Assembly: GCA_017961705.1 (NCBI GenBank)
Contig: JAGCWT010000106.1
Coordinates: 1 to 33,529 of the forward strand
Direction of reading: 5' to 3'
DNA length: 33,529 bases
Source: Treponema sp.
GTDB taxonomy: Bacteria; Spirochaetota; Spirochaetia; Treponematales; Treponemataceae
The notes below the pieces were generated by a model. It did no database searches, was not told the DNA's origin, and saw only the letters and a list, made by a program, of their open reading frames with translations. The translations under genes were made by a program, and so were the position numbers. Numbering within the stretch: the first letter of the stretch is position 1; every line of letters starts with the position of its first letter. This document shows, one piece after another, positions 16,814 to 25,032 of the stretch.

Positions 16814-17605
16814 TCAAAGCGGCAAAAAGGAATCTTCCGGCTTAATTCCAAAGCGTCCTGCAAAATCGCGGGCATGCCAGGCGTTCATAAGCACTTCCTT
16901 GGGGTCATGGGCATCTGAGTTGCATATTACGCGGACATCCGTTTGCGCTGCCATTTCCCAGAATTCAAGATAGGGATACTGGTAGCGCATTCCCCTGCTC
17001 GTAGAATTTGGCTCACGGGAAAGCCCCAGGCCGTTCACTTCTATTGGAAGATTTAAATCTACGGCCGCATCAAGAATAGCCTTTAGGCAGCTTTTAGACT
17101 GCTCGTCCCATTCCTTGTAGCCTTTCATAAAAAGATCCGGATGTGCCAAAAAAGCAAAGACTCCGCTCCGCATTCCGTCTATTGTCTGGTCCACATAGCG
17201 GTTAAGAAACTTGCTTTCCGCACACTCAGGAATGTAGCGATGAAGACTTCCGTCCGTAAACCAGTGGGAGCCAAGCACAAGGTATTCCGCACCAAAGCGC
17301 CCCTTTAGCTCGTCCGTATACCAGCTCTTGTAGCGGGGATCCCATTCGCATTCAAAGCCAAGGTACACAGGGAAGGGCATTTTTTCTTTTACCTCTTTTA
17401 CCTGCTGAACATAAAGCGGCATTTCTTCTACAGACATTCTTACATGAGGCCATGTGTCTTCAAATTCAGCAGGATAGGGGCAGTGGTCGCTGAATCCAAG
17501 GGCTGTGCAACCGTCGCGCAAGGCCTGTTCTGCATAATCCATTGGCTTACCGCTTGCGTGGTGGCACAATTCTGTGTGGGTGTGGAAATTATAGATGCTT
17601 TTCAA
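16814..17605 (-). CDS. PHP-domain phosphoesterase, HisK-type histidinol-phosphatase
   Basis: 263 residues, typical of the HisK/HisJ family. The N-terminal metal-binding motif FHTHTELCHH is followed by GFSDHCPYP, and near the C-terminus VICNSDAHDP supplies the last metal ligands. The domain is a cytoplasmic metal-dependent phosphatase. Histidinol phosphate is the usual substrate, but no other histidine genes are nearby, so another phosphoester is possible. The start is TTG at 17605, supported by GAAGG seven bases upstream. The gene lies 34 bases beyond the terminator of ppdK, on the same strand. Confidence 0.85.
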   Translation of the reverse strand: MKSIYNFHTHTELCHHASGKPMDYAEQALRDGCTALGFSDHCPYPAEFEDTWPHVRMSVEEMPLYVQQVKEVKEKMPFPVYLGFECEWDPRYKSWYTDELKGRFGAEYLVLGSHWFTDGSLHRYIPECAESKFLNRYVDQTIDGMRSGVFAFLAHPDLFMKGYKEWDEQSKSCLKAILDAAVDLNLPIEVNGLGLSREPNSTSRGMRYQYPYLEFWEMAAQTDVRVICNSDAHDPKEVLMNAWHARDFAGRFGIKPEDSFLPL

Positions 17606-17638
17606 ATCAATGCCTTCTTTTTAATTTTACTGTTTTAC

Positions 17639-17670
17639 AAAAAAGCCCCTCGGAAATACATCCAAGGGGC
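17639..17670 (-). terminator. Rho-independent terminator of ppdK
   Basis: On the minus strand GCCCCT (17670-17665) pairs with AGGGGC (17650-17645), and an inner GGA/TCC adds stability. Six T follow at 17644-17639. It begins 35 bases after the ppdK stop. Confidence 0.82.
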
Positions 17671-17704
17671 ATTGTTCACGACTCAACTAAGAGTTGGTAA
17701 AGAA

Positions 17705-20569
17705 TTATTTCTTTGTTGTTTTCTTAGCTGCTGTCTTTTTAGCTGTAGCCTTCTTTGCAGGAGCCTTTACAGCCTTCTTAGCAGTTGCTTTTTTTGCAGA
17801 AGCTTTTACTTCCTTCTTGGCACTTGCTTTCTTAGCTGTTGCCTTTTTGGCAGGAGCTTTCTTTGCAGCAGGCTTAGATGCGGCGTTTGCCTTAATAACA
17901 GCCTGTGCACCAGCCAAACGAGCTGCCGGTACGCGGAATGGAGAACATGAAACGTAGTTCAATCCGAGTTTGTAGCAGAGTTCGATAGAAGCTGGGTCTC
18001 CACCGTGCTCACCACAGATTCCAAGGTGAAGGTCAGACTTAACTGCGCGTCCCTTTTCTTCTGCAAGACCGATCATAACTCCAACACCGTCTTCGTCCAA
18101 TGTCTTGAACGGATCCTGGAGGAGAACCTTCTGGTCAAGGTAAGAATCGATGAACTTAGAGTAGTCATCACGGCTAAAGCCGAATGTTGTCTGTGTAAGG
18201 TCGTTTGTACCGAATGAGAAGAAGTCTGCATATTCTGCAATCTGATCTGCTGTTGCGGCTGCACGTGGGAATTCGATCATAGAACCAATCTGGAACTTGA
18301 GCTTTGTTCCCTTGTCCTTGTTTACCTTAGCAATAACAGCTTCTGCCTGTTCGCGGATCTGCTTGAGTTCGTTAACAGTTGTTACGTTAGGAATCATGAT
18401 GCGTACATCGTGCTTGATTCCCTTCTTTTCTGCTTCTGCTGTTGCGAGGGCGATTGCCTCAACCTGCATTTCGTAGATTTCTGGATATGTGATTGCAAGA
18501 CGGCATCCACGGTGACCGAGCATCGGGTTGTGTTCGTCGAGGTCTGCAAACTTTGCCTTAATAACTGCAACGTCTACATCAAGCTTCTTTGCAAGGCTCT
18601 GTGCCTCTGCATCTGTCTTTGCCTGGATGAATTCGTTGAGCGGCGGGTCAAGAAGACGGATTGTAACAGCGCGGCCTTCCATTGTCTTGATGATTCCAAA
18701 GAAGTCCTTCTGCTGCAAAGGAAGAATCTTGTCAAGGTTCTTCTTGCGTTCTTCTGTGCTGTCAGAAATAATCATCTTCTGGAAAGAAGTAAGCTTTGGT
18801 TCGTCAAAGAACATGTGCTCTGTGCGGCAAAGACCAATACCTGCTGCACCAAAGCGGAATGCCTGTGGAGCTTCGTTCTGTTCTGCGTTTGCAAGAACGT
18901 TGAATCCCTTTACAACCTTTCCGGATGGAGTCTTGCGAACAGACTTTGCGCGAACTTCGTCTGCCCAGCCAAGGAATGTCTCAAAGTCGCCGGAAACAGA
19001 AGGAGGAGTTACAGGGATAAGGCCTGCATATACCTTACCTGTTGAACCGTCGATAGAAATGGTGTCGCCCTTCTTGAATACCTTGTTGCCAATAGTAACT
19101 TCGTCTTTTCCAGAGAATACAACTGCTGCACAACCACAAACACAAGGAGTTCCCATACCACGAGCAACAACAGCTGCGTGAGATGTGCGTCCACCAGTAG
19201 AAGTAAGGATACCTTCTGCAACGTACATACCAGCAATGTCATCAGGAGATGTCTCTTTGCGTACGAGCATTACCTTCTTTCCGCTCTTGTGCCATTCAAC
19301 AGCTTCTTCTGCTGTGAATACAATCTGGCCTGCACCTGCACCAGGAGAAGCGTTAAGAGCTTCTGCCAAAGGAGTTGCTGCCTTAAGAGCCTTTGCTTCA
19401 AACTGTGGGTGGAGGAGCTGATCAAGCTGGTCTGGCTTTACGCGTGTAAGAGCTGTTTCCTTTGTGATGAGCTTTTCTTTAACCATGTCAACTGCCATCT
19501 TAACGGCAGCAGGGCCTGTGCGCTTACCGTTGCGGCACTGGAGCATGTAGAGCTTTCCTTCCTGAACGGTAAACTCCATGTCCTGCATATCGTGATAGTG
19601 CTTTTCGAGGCGGTTGCGGATCTTTGTAATTTCAGCAAAAATCTTTGGCTGCTGCTTCTCGAGAGCAGAAATATCCATTGGAGTGCGGATACCAGCAACA
19701 ACGTCTTCACCCTGAGCGTTGATAAGGTATTCTGCCATAAAGTGGTTTTCACCAGTTGAAGGATCGCGGCTGAATGCAACACCAGTTCCAGATGTGTCAC
19801 CCATGTTACCGAATACCATTGCCATAACAGTTACGGCTGTGCCCTTGATTACTCTTTCATCAATATTGTTGAGCTTGCGGTATACGATAGCACGTTCGTT
19901 CATCCAAGAACCGAATACTGCGCCAATAGCACCCCACATCTGCTTTTTTGGATCCTGTGGGAAAGCTTCGCCCTTTTCTTTCTTGTACATTACCTTGTAC
20001 TTGCTTACAATTTCCTGAAGCTCTTCAGCTGTAAGTTCTGTATCTTCTTTGATTCCGCGGTGTGACTTTACTTCTGCAATGATTTCTTCAAATTTATCAT
20101 GGTCAACACCCATGGCAACGTTGCCGTACATCTGGATAAAGCGGCGGTATGCGTCCCAAGCAAAACGCGGGTTGTTTGTCTTTTTTGCAAGACCTTCAAC
20201 AGATTTGTCGTTAAGACCAAGGTTAAGGATTGTGTCCATCATACCAGGCATTGATTCTGCAGCACCTGAGCGGACAGAAACAAGGAGTGGATCCTTTTCG
20301 TCGCCGAGCTTTTTGCCCATTGCTTTTTCAAGTTTTGCAAGATACTTTTCAACTTCTGCATCAAGACCTGCAGGGTACTTCTTACCTAACTTGTAATATT
20401 CCTGACAAACGTCAATAGAAATTGTAAATCCCGGGGGTACAGGAAGGCTCAAGGGAGCTTTTGCCATCTGTGCAAGGTTGGCGCCTTTTCCACCGAGTAA
20501 CGGACGCATTGTTTCATCGCCTTCTGCGTCACCGTTTCCAAAGAAATAAACATATTTGGTTTTAGCCAT
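17705..20569 (-). CDS. ppdK: Pyruvate phosphate dikinase with a lysine/alanine-rich C-terminal extension
   Basis: 954 residues against the usual 870-890. It interconverts pyruvate + ATP + Pi and PEP + AMP + PPi, giving PPi-linked glycolysis or gluconeogenesis. Visible are the N-terminal ATP-binding domain with GGKGANLA (26-33), the swivelling phosphohistidine domain GGRTSHAAVVARGMGTPC (His464), and the PEP/pyruvate barrel ending with the catalytic Cys852 in ICGEHGGDP. The catalytic part ends near 895. A tail of about 57 residues with 23 lysines follows, in repeats of AKKA(T/S/P), resembling histone H1-type tails. GGAGG precedes the ATG. It is monocistronic by promoter and terminator. I know of no role for this tail. 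Confidence 0.96.
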   Translation of the reverse strand: MAKTKYVYFFGNGDAEGDETMRPLLGGKGANLAQMAKAPLSLPVPPGFTISIDVCQEYYKLGKKYPAGLDAEVEKYLAKLEKAMGKKLGDEKDPLLVSVRSGAAESMPGMMDTILNLGLNDKSVEGLAKKTNNPRFAWDAYRRFIQMYGNVAMGVDHDKFEEIIAEVKSHRGIKEDTELTAEELQEIVSKYKVMYKKEKGEAFPQDPKKQMWGAIGAVFGSWMNERAIVYRKLNNIDERVIKGTAVTVMAMVFGNMGDTSGTGVAFSRDPSTGENHFMAEYLINAQGEDVVAGIRTPMDISALEKQQPKIFAEITKIRNRLEKHYHDMQDMEFTVQEGKLYMLQCRNGKRTGPAAVKMAVDMVKEKLITKETALTRVKPDQLDQLLHPQFEAKALKAATPLAEALNASPGAGAGQIVFTAEEAVEWHKSGKKVMLVRKETSPDDIAGMYVAEGILTSTGGRTSHAAVVARGMGTPCVCGCAAVVFSGKDEVTIGNKVFKKGDTISIDGSTGKVYAGLIPVTPPSVSGDFETFLGWADEVRAKSVRKTPSGKVVKGFNVLANAEQNEAPQAFRFGAAGIGLCRTEHMFFDEPKLTSFQKMIISDSTEERKKNLDKILPLQQKDFFGIIKTMEGRAVTIRLLDPPLNEFIQAKTDAEAQSLAKKLDVDVAVIKAKFADLDEHNPMLGHRGCRLAITYPEIYEMQVEAIALATAEAEKKGIKHDVRIMIPNVTTVNELKQIREQAEAVIAKVNKDKGTKLKFQIGSMIEFPRAAATADQIAEYADFFSFGTNDLTQTTFGFSRDDYSKFIDSYLDQKVLLQDPFKTLDEDGVGVMIGLAEEKGRAVKSDLHLGICGEHGGDPASIELCYKLGLNYVSCSPFRVPAARLAGAQAVIKANAASKPAAKKAPAKKATAKKASAKKEVKASAKKATAKKAVKAPAKKATAKKTAAKKTTKK

Positions 20570-20597
20570 ATGTCCTCCATATATATATGTAAAAACA

Positions 20598-20626
20598 AGT
20601 ATAGCGTCATTTCATTTTACCGTCAA
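20598..20626 (-). promoter_or_regulatory. ppdK promoter, TTGACG-17-TATACT
   Basis: TTGACG (20626-20621) and TATACT (20603-20598) are spaced by exactly 17 bases on the minus strand, each 5/6 to consensus. It gives a leader of about 20 bases carrying the GGAGG site. This is one of the best promoters in the window, in keeping with a highly expressed metabolic enzyme. Confidence 0.75.
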
Positions 20627-20699
20627 CAGATACAGGGGTTTAGAAATCTAAAATTCTGCCTTTTTACTTGTTTTTTGCGGCAATTTTTTTTGCAAGGGG

Positions 20700-20790
20700 C
20701 TTTACGGAGCTTGCCCGCTAACCGCGCGCGGCCTGTCTTGCGCCAGGCGCCTTCGGCCTCCTCCAATCCCTGCCGTGCTTTTTCCTGCTG
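20700..20790 (-). repeat. GC-rich structured intergenic repeat, copy 2 (diverged)
   Basis: On the minus strand GGAAAAAGCAC and GGATTGGAGGAGGCCGAAGG resemble the copy near 33400 (AAAAAAGCAC, GATTGTAGGGGCGGCG). It lies between mgtE and ppdK. GCGCGCGG and GCGCCAGGCGCC are self-complementary. The similarity is weaker than between copies 1 and 4. Confidence 0.4.
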
Positions 20791-20832
20791 TACGAGACAA
20801 AGGTTTTGCTGCCAAAAATTTTCCAGAAGCTA

Positions 20833-22206
20833 TTAAAACAAGAGTGCCCGGGCAATCCCAAAGTAAACCAAAAGACTCGTGGCATCAACAATCGTTGTAA
20901 TGAAAGGGCTTGCCATAACCGCCGGGTCAAAGCGAAGCTTCTTTGCCAACAGAGGAAGGGAACAGCCGATTATCTTTGCAACAAGAACCGTAGCAGCCAT
21001 CGTAGAACAGACAACAAGTGCAACCCAAAAAGTCACGCCGTCATTCTTCAAAAGCAAATGGTCAACCAGCATAATCTTTGCAAAGCAGACAAGGGCAAGA
21101 ACAAGGCCGCACAATACTGCCGTCTGTATCTCCTTCCACAGAACTTTTGGCAAATCCCTAAAGCCAACTTCTTCCAGCGACAGTGCGCGTATTATCGTAA
21201 CGGAAGACTGGGAACCAGAATTTCCGCCCGTGTCCATAAGCATGGGAATAAATGCCGTAAGCGCCACCTGAACTGCCAGTGCGCTTTCAAAACCGGTTAT
21301 TATCATCCCGGTAAAAGTTGCGCTCACCATAAGCAGCATAAGCCAAACAATCCTGTGGCGGAAGAGGTCGAGTGGCGTTGAGCGAAGGTAGGTCTTTTCC
21401 GACGGAGACATACCACCCATGATTTCAATGTCTTCAGTTGCCTCGTCTTCCATAACTTCAAGAGCGTCATCAAAAGAAATAATTCCCACCATGCGGCCAT
21501 CCCCATCTACAACAGGCAACGCATAGAAGTTATATTTGGAAAGAAGCTTTGCCACCTGTTCCTTGTCCTCATGCGTCTTCACCGTAATAACGTTATCCTT
21601 CATGAGGCTGTCTATCTTTATGGAATCGTCCTTAGCCAAAAGCAGGTCCTTTACGGAAAGCCGGCCCAAAAGCTTCTTGTTCTGCGTCACATAGCAAGTG
21701 TAAAAGGACTTGTTGTCAAAACCAGTCTTTCGAATTTGCGCAATTGCCTCACCCACAGTAGAGCCCAGCCTTAGCGAAACATATTCCGTAGACATAATTG
21801 AACCGGCAGAATTCTCTGGGTACTGCAAAAGTTGGTTTATCTCGTTGCGCATCTCCGGGGAAACCTGCTTGAGTATTCTGTCAACAACAATAGCAGGCAT
21901 CTCGTCAACCAAGTCAGCTGCATCGTTGGCATACAGGTCGTTAACAATATCCTTAAGTTCTGAATCGGAAAAGCCACGGATCAGCATCTCCTGAAAGTCG
22001 CTGTCCATCTCCACAAAAACGTCAGCAGCCTTGTCCTTGGCAATCAGACGGAACAAAAGCGGAACCTGCCTCTCGTCCACGCGCTCAAAAAGAGCCGCAA
22101 GATCGCCAGCCGCCATCGTGGAAACAATATCCTTTATCGTTGAATACTTTTTTTCTTCAAGAAGACGCTGTACCATATCTTCAATTTTTACATTGAACTC
22201 TGTCAT
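20833..22206 (-). CDS. mgtE: MgtE-type magnesium transporter/channel
   Basis: 457 residues, the normal MgtE length. The N-terminal superhelical domain (about 1-130) contains typical DAADLVDEMP. A CBS-domain pair (130-255) is recognised by SVKDLLLAKD and VVDGDGRMVGIISFDDALEV. The rest (285-457) is a five-helix channel domain with the conserved MLMDTGGNSGSQSS signature. Known MgtE channels admit Mg2+ and are closed by Mg2+ binding to the N and CBS domains. The ATG at 22206 has only a weak ribosome-binding site. A 28-codon ORF with a strong site ends 42 bases upstream on the same transcript, which suggests control at the leader. Confidence 0.95.
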   Translation of the reverse strand: MTEFNVKIEDMVQRLLEEKKYSTIKDIVSTMAAGDLAALFERVDERQVPLLFRLIAKDKAADVFVEMDSDFQEMLIRGFSDSELKDIVNDLYANDAADLVDEMPAIVVDRILKQVSPEMRNEINQLLQYPENSAGSIMSTEYVSLRLGSTVGEAIAQIRKTGFDNKSFYTCYVTQNKKLLGRLSVKDLLLAKDDSIKIDSLMKDNVITVKTHEDKEQVAKLLSKYNFYALPVVDGDGRMVGIISFDDALEVMEDEATEDIEIMGGMSPSEKTYLRSTPLDLFRHRIVWLMLLMVSATFTGMIITGFESALAVQVALTAFIPMLMDTGGNSGSQSSVTIIRALSLEEVGFRDLPKVLWKEIQTAVLCGLVLALVCFAKIMLVDHLLLKNDGVTFWVALVVCSTMAATVLVAKIIGCSLPLLAKKLRFDPAVMASPFITTIVDATSLLVYFGIARALLF

Positions 22207-22248
22207 TCCATTTTGTATGAGAAATGAGAACTGTAAAAGTGGCTTGCA

Positions 22249-22335
22249 TTACAGCGGAAAGGTTGCGGAAAAAGCCATGCCGTGCGCCCCAGCCTCTCCG
22301 TTTCTATGCGAGCCGGAATTACTGTCATCGCCCAT
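22249..22335 (-). CDS. 28-codon leader ORF upstream of mgtE
   Basis: A small ORF, starting MGDDSNSGSHRNGEAG and ending SATFPL then TAA. AGGAGG lies five bases before its ATG, a better ribosome-binding site than that of mgtE itself. It lies between a promoter (22368-22396) and mgtE, with 42 bases to the mgtE ATG. A small inverted repeat, CTGTAA/TTACAG, overlaps its stop codon. It has Asp-Asp at codons 3-4 and could act as a leader peptide controlling mgtE translation or transcription, by analogy to mgtL. It is not similar in sequence to mgtL. It may also be an unrelated small protein or chance. Confidence 0.45.
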   Translation of the reverse strand: MGDDSNSGSHRNGEAGAHGMAFSATFPL

Positions 22336-22367
22336 AGCTTCCTCCTTTCTATTTTTGGTTTTGTCCG

Positions 22368-22396
22368 AGTATACAAAAAAGAATGCCTTTTGTCTA
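22368..22396 (-). promoter_or_regulatory. Promoter for the leader ORF and mgtE, TAGACA-17-TATACT
   Basis: TAGACA (22396-22391) and TATACT (22373-22368) are spaced by 17 bases on the minus strand, each 5/6 to consensus. The start would be near 22361, about 155 bases before mgtE. Confidence 0.62.
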
Positions 22397-22416
22397 TTGC
22401 GTTTATAATGGTTCCC

Positions 22417-22445
22417 TTAACATAACCGCCAAAATCTGCTATAAT
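22417..22445 (+). promoter_or_regulatory. Promoter of the thioesterase-lipase-ATP-grasp operon, TTAACA-17-TATAAT
   Basis: TTAACA (22417-22422) and a perfect TATAAT (22440-22445) have a 17-base spacer. The start would be near 22452, upstream of an AGGAAAA ribosome-binding site and the ATG at 22468. It is divergent from, but does not overlap, the mgtE promoter. Confidence 0.75.
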
Positions 22446-22467
22446 CAATCACCGCAGGAAAAAAGTT

Positions 22468-22890
22468 ATGGAAATAAAGAACTACATGCACACCGTGCAT
22501 TACTACGAAACAGACAAAATGGCAATCAGCCACCACTCAAACTACATCAGATGGATGGAAGAATCCCGCGTGGATTTTCTTGAGCAGATAGGCTGGGGCT
22601 TTGAAAAGATGGAAGCAATGGGAATTGTTTCGCCGGTTCTTGAAGTAAACTGCCAGTACAAAAAAAGCACCACCTTCAGCGACAAAATACAAATTGCAGT
22701 AAAGGTAAAAGAATTCAAGGGGCTAAAACTTTGGATTGAATACGAAATGCGCAACGCCGCCACAGGAGAATTGTGCGCAATCGGAACAAGCGCCCACTGC
22801 TTTATGCACACCAACGGCAAACCAATTTTTATGGAAAAGGAATACCCGGAATTTTATTCAATAATGAAAAGCCATGAAATTCAAAAATGA
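22468..22890 (+). CDS. YbgC/FadM-like hotdog acyl-CoA thioesterase
   Basis: 140 residues, a single hotdog domain of the 4-hydroxybenzoyl-CoA thioesterase family. The N-terminal active-site signature HYYETDKMAISHHSNYIRWM is plain, with its catalytic Asp, and is followed by EESR on the central helix. These cytoplasmic enzymes hydrolyse acyl-CoA or acyl-ACP thioesters; the substrate here is unknown. Its stop codon overlaps the ATG of the lipase gene (ATGA), so the two are translationally coupled. This makes a role in recycling acyl groups released by that lipase an attractive but unproven idea. Confidence 0.88.
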   Translation: MEIKNYMHTVHYYETDKMAISHHSNYIRWMEESRVDFLEQIGWGFEKMEAMGIVSPVLEVNCQYKKSTTFSDKIQIAVKVKEFKGLKLWIEYEMRNAATGELCAIGTSAHCFMHTNGKPIFMEKEYPEFYSIMKSHEIQK

Positions 22891-25031
22891 ATAAAAAACA
22901 TTTTTCCGCCTGCCTGTCATTTTTTATCTTACTCTCATCAGCAAAAACTTCTTTTGCCAAGACGGTCTCCCTGCCTGTAACAGGAATTCCCGGTCTTGTG
23001 CCGTATACAGCAGACATTTCCCTAGACTGGGACGAAGGAGCTTTTGGCCGAAAGAGCGCATTCTTCTACGACCACTCCATTGCCCGGATGGCAGCTGTTT
23101 TTTCCGACAATGCCTATGTTGACGTCCTTGAAAAAAAAGACAATCCCCTATACAGGACATACAAGACATTGGGCGTGCAGGACAGCAACATTTTCCTAAA
23201 ATACAATGTTGACTACAAGGATGCCGAATACGGAATAAACCAATGCGCATTCAGCATAGCATCAAAGACAATCAGCAGTGCCTACGGACAAAGGACACTT
23301 GTTTTCCTTATAATACGCGGAACACCCCTTGGCCCGGAAGAATGGATTTCCAACCTTAACATAAACAATTCCCACAAAGATTCGCAGGAAATTCACGAAG
23401 GCTTTTCCATTGCAACAAAACAAATCCTTTTATACCTGGATGAATACATAAAAAAACACAATATAAACACAAAAAATTCATTCATCCTAATAACAGGACA
23501 CAGCCGCGGTGCTTCCGTAGCAAACCTCTGTTCTGTTCAGCTTGCAGACAGCAAAAAATTCTTGCCAGAAAATATCTATGCCTACACCTTTGCAGCCCCA
23601 AACGTTACCCCAAAAAAAGTTGGCAACCTAAACCAGTACAAATTCATCTGGAACATTGTAAACGCAGAAGACGTAGTTCCAACCATGCCGCCCAACAGGA
23701 AGCACTGGACCTTTCAAAAATACGGCAACATCCTTACCCTTACAAACGCCTGGAATACAAATTATGAAGTCTATAGAAAAGAATATCTTCCCAAGATGAA
23801 TTCTTATTTCCAAAAATTCTATGGCGAAGACTATTCTCCTTTTAAGACAGGCCCCTTCATTCCCATACTGATTACAAAATTCCTAACTTCCGCTTACCCG
23901 GAAATGGATGAATTCTACGACGGCTTTTTGCACCCCCACAATTCTGCCGAAAGATTTATAAAATACCAGGTCTTTTCTGGAAAAACCCCAAAGGATAAGG
24001 TTGCAAACGTCCTAGCTTCAATGGATAAAGTCATCAAATCAGATGACAAGCTGGAAAAAAAGGCACTCCTGTCCAGCATACACATGCACACAATGGAAAC
24101 CTATCTTTGCTGGCTCCTTGCCCTTGATGAAGAAGAAGTTTACTCCAAGATGAACTGCGAGATTGTAAGGCTTCAGGGGCATGTAAACTGTTCCGTGCTG
24201 AACGAAAAAGACGAAGTTGTACTTAGGATTGAAAATTCAAAGGTGATTTTTTCTTCCATAAAGTTTCCTGTAATTGCATTTTCAAAATCCATAAACACAA
24301 GCTTTATCGGTTTTCCAAAAAACGCAAACTACAAAATTCTTGTCAGCTCAGACAGCCTTTTAAAGTCTTCTTTCTATGTTGAAGTGGAAGAATATTCCCC
24401 GGATGGCATTTATCTGGGCTGCAGCAAAAAAAGGGAATTCTACACAAGGGAAAATAACCTCTATGAATTTTCAAGAGAAAAAAGCATGTCTAAGGACTTC
24501 CCGCTCGTGGCAAAAGAATTTACCTCTCAAGAAGCATACGATTCACAGGAAAAATACGGCTTGCGTCCAGACAAAAGATTCTCTTTCCACCCGGAAGTTT
24601 CTTGGGATTTAGACAACCGCATTACCCTTGGCGCAAGAATAGGAACCCAACAAATTTTTGGCACCTTCCTTAGCGACTTTAACATCCACCGCTTTGGAGA
24701 CTACCTTGTTCTCTGGACAGGCTTTGGTTCGCAAAAGAAAATTTACTCACGCTTTTATTGTGACGCAGAAATCTTTACAAAATTTGTATACATTACTTCA
24801 CCGGAAGATTCAACAAGAAACTTTAACCTTGTGCCAGCCCTGCGCTTTAGCACAATCTTCCGCCCCCGAAGCAACAAGCAGCTTTTCCTTTCAGGTGTTT
24901 TTGAATTCAATATAGAAAATTTTAACGATGGTGCCTTTGAAAACAGCATCAAAAGAAATACCATTCCCGGACTAAGCTTGGGAAACTCAATAAAAATCTA
25001 TCCGACAATTCAGGCAGGAATAAGGTTCTAA
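22887..25031 (+). CDS. Secreted class 3 lipase with a C-terminal beta-barrel-like domain
   Basis: 714 residues. A signal peptide (1-24, ending TSFA) precedes an alpha/beta-hydrolase of the lipase class 3 family. The nucleophile elbow is GHSRG (204-208, Ser206) after SFILIT, and Asp262 in NAEDVVP is the likely acid; the catalytic His was not assigned with certainty. The middle (about 330-550) is not recognised. The last 160 residues (from about 555) are a series of amphipathic strands ending IQAGIRF, with the C-terminal Phe typical of barrel proteins inserted by BamA. This implies a lipase displayed on the cell surface or held inside the outer membrane. It overlaps the thioesterase gene by 4 bases and ends 1 base before the ATP-grasp gene. 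Confidence 0.8.
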   Translation: MNKKHFSACLSFFILLSSAKTSFAKTVSLPVTGIPGLVPYTADISLDWDEGAFGRKSAFFYDHSIARMAAVFSDNAYVDVLEKKDNPLYRTYKTLGVQDSNIFLKYNVDYKDAEYGINQCAFSIASKTISSAYGQRTLVFLIIRGTPLGPEEWISNLNINNSHKDSQEIHEGFSIATKQILLYLDEYIKKHNINTKNSFILITGHSRGASVANLCSVQLADSKKFLPENIYAYTFAAPNVTPKKVGNLNQYKFIWNIVNAEDVVPTMPPNRKHWTFQKYGNILTLTNAWNTNYEVYRKEYLPKMNSYFQKFYGEDYSPFKTGPFIPILITKFLTSAYPEMDEFYDGFLHPHNSAERFIKYQVFSGKTPKDKVANVLASMDKVIKSDDKLEKKALLSSIHMHTMETYLCWLLALDEEEVYSKMNCEIVRLQGHVNCSVLNEKDEVVLRIENSKVIFSSIKFPVIAFSKSINTSFIGFPKNANYKILVSSDSLLKSSFYVEVEEYSPDGIYLGCSKKREFYTRENNLYEFSREKSMSKDFPLVAKEFTSQEAYDSQEKYGLRPDKRFSFHPEVSWDLDNRITLGARIGTQQIFGTFLSDFNIHRFGDYLVLWTGFGSQKKIYSRFYCDAEIFTKFVYITSPEDSTRNFNLVPALRFSTIFRPRSNKQLFLSGVFEFNIENFNDGAFENSIKRNTIPGLSLGNSIKIYPTIQAGIRF

Positions 25032-25032
25032 A

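Noticed and set aside
22207..22361. M-box magnesium riboswitch before mgtE
   Set aside because: The leader is about 155 bases, is largely occupied by the small ORF and I could not find the M-box pairing pattern.
22203..22448. 81-codon frame overlapping the mgtE start
   Set aside because: It runs through the promoter and leader in another frame, has no ribosome-binding site and shows no recognisable protein pattern; the 28-codon frame is better supported.
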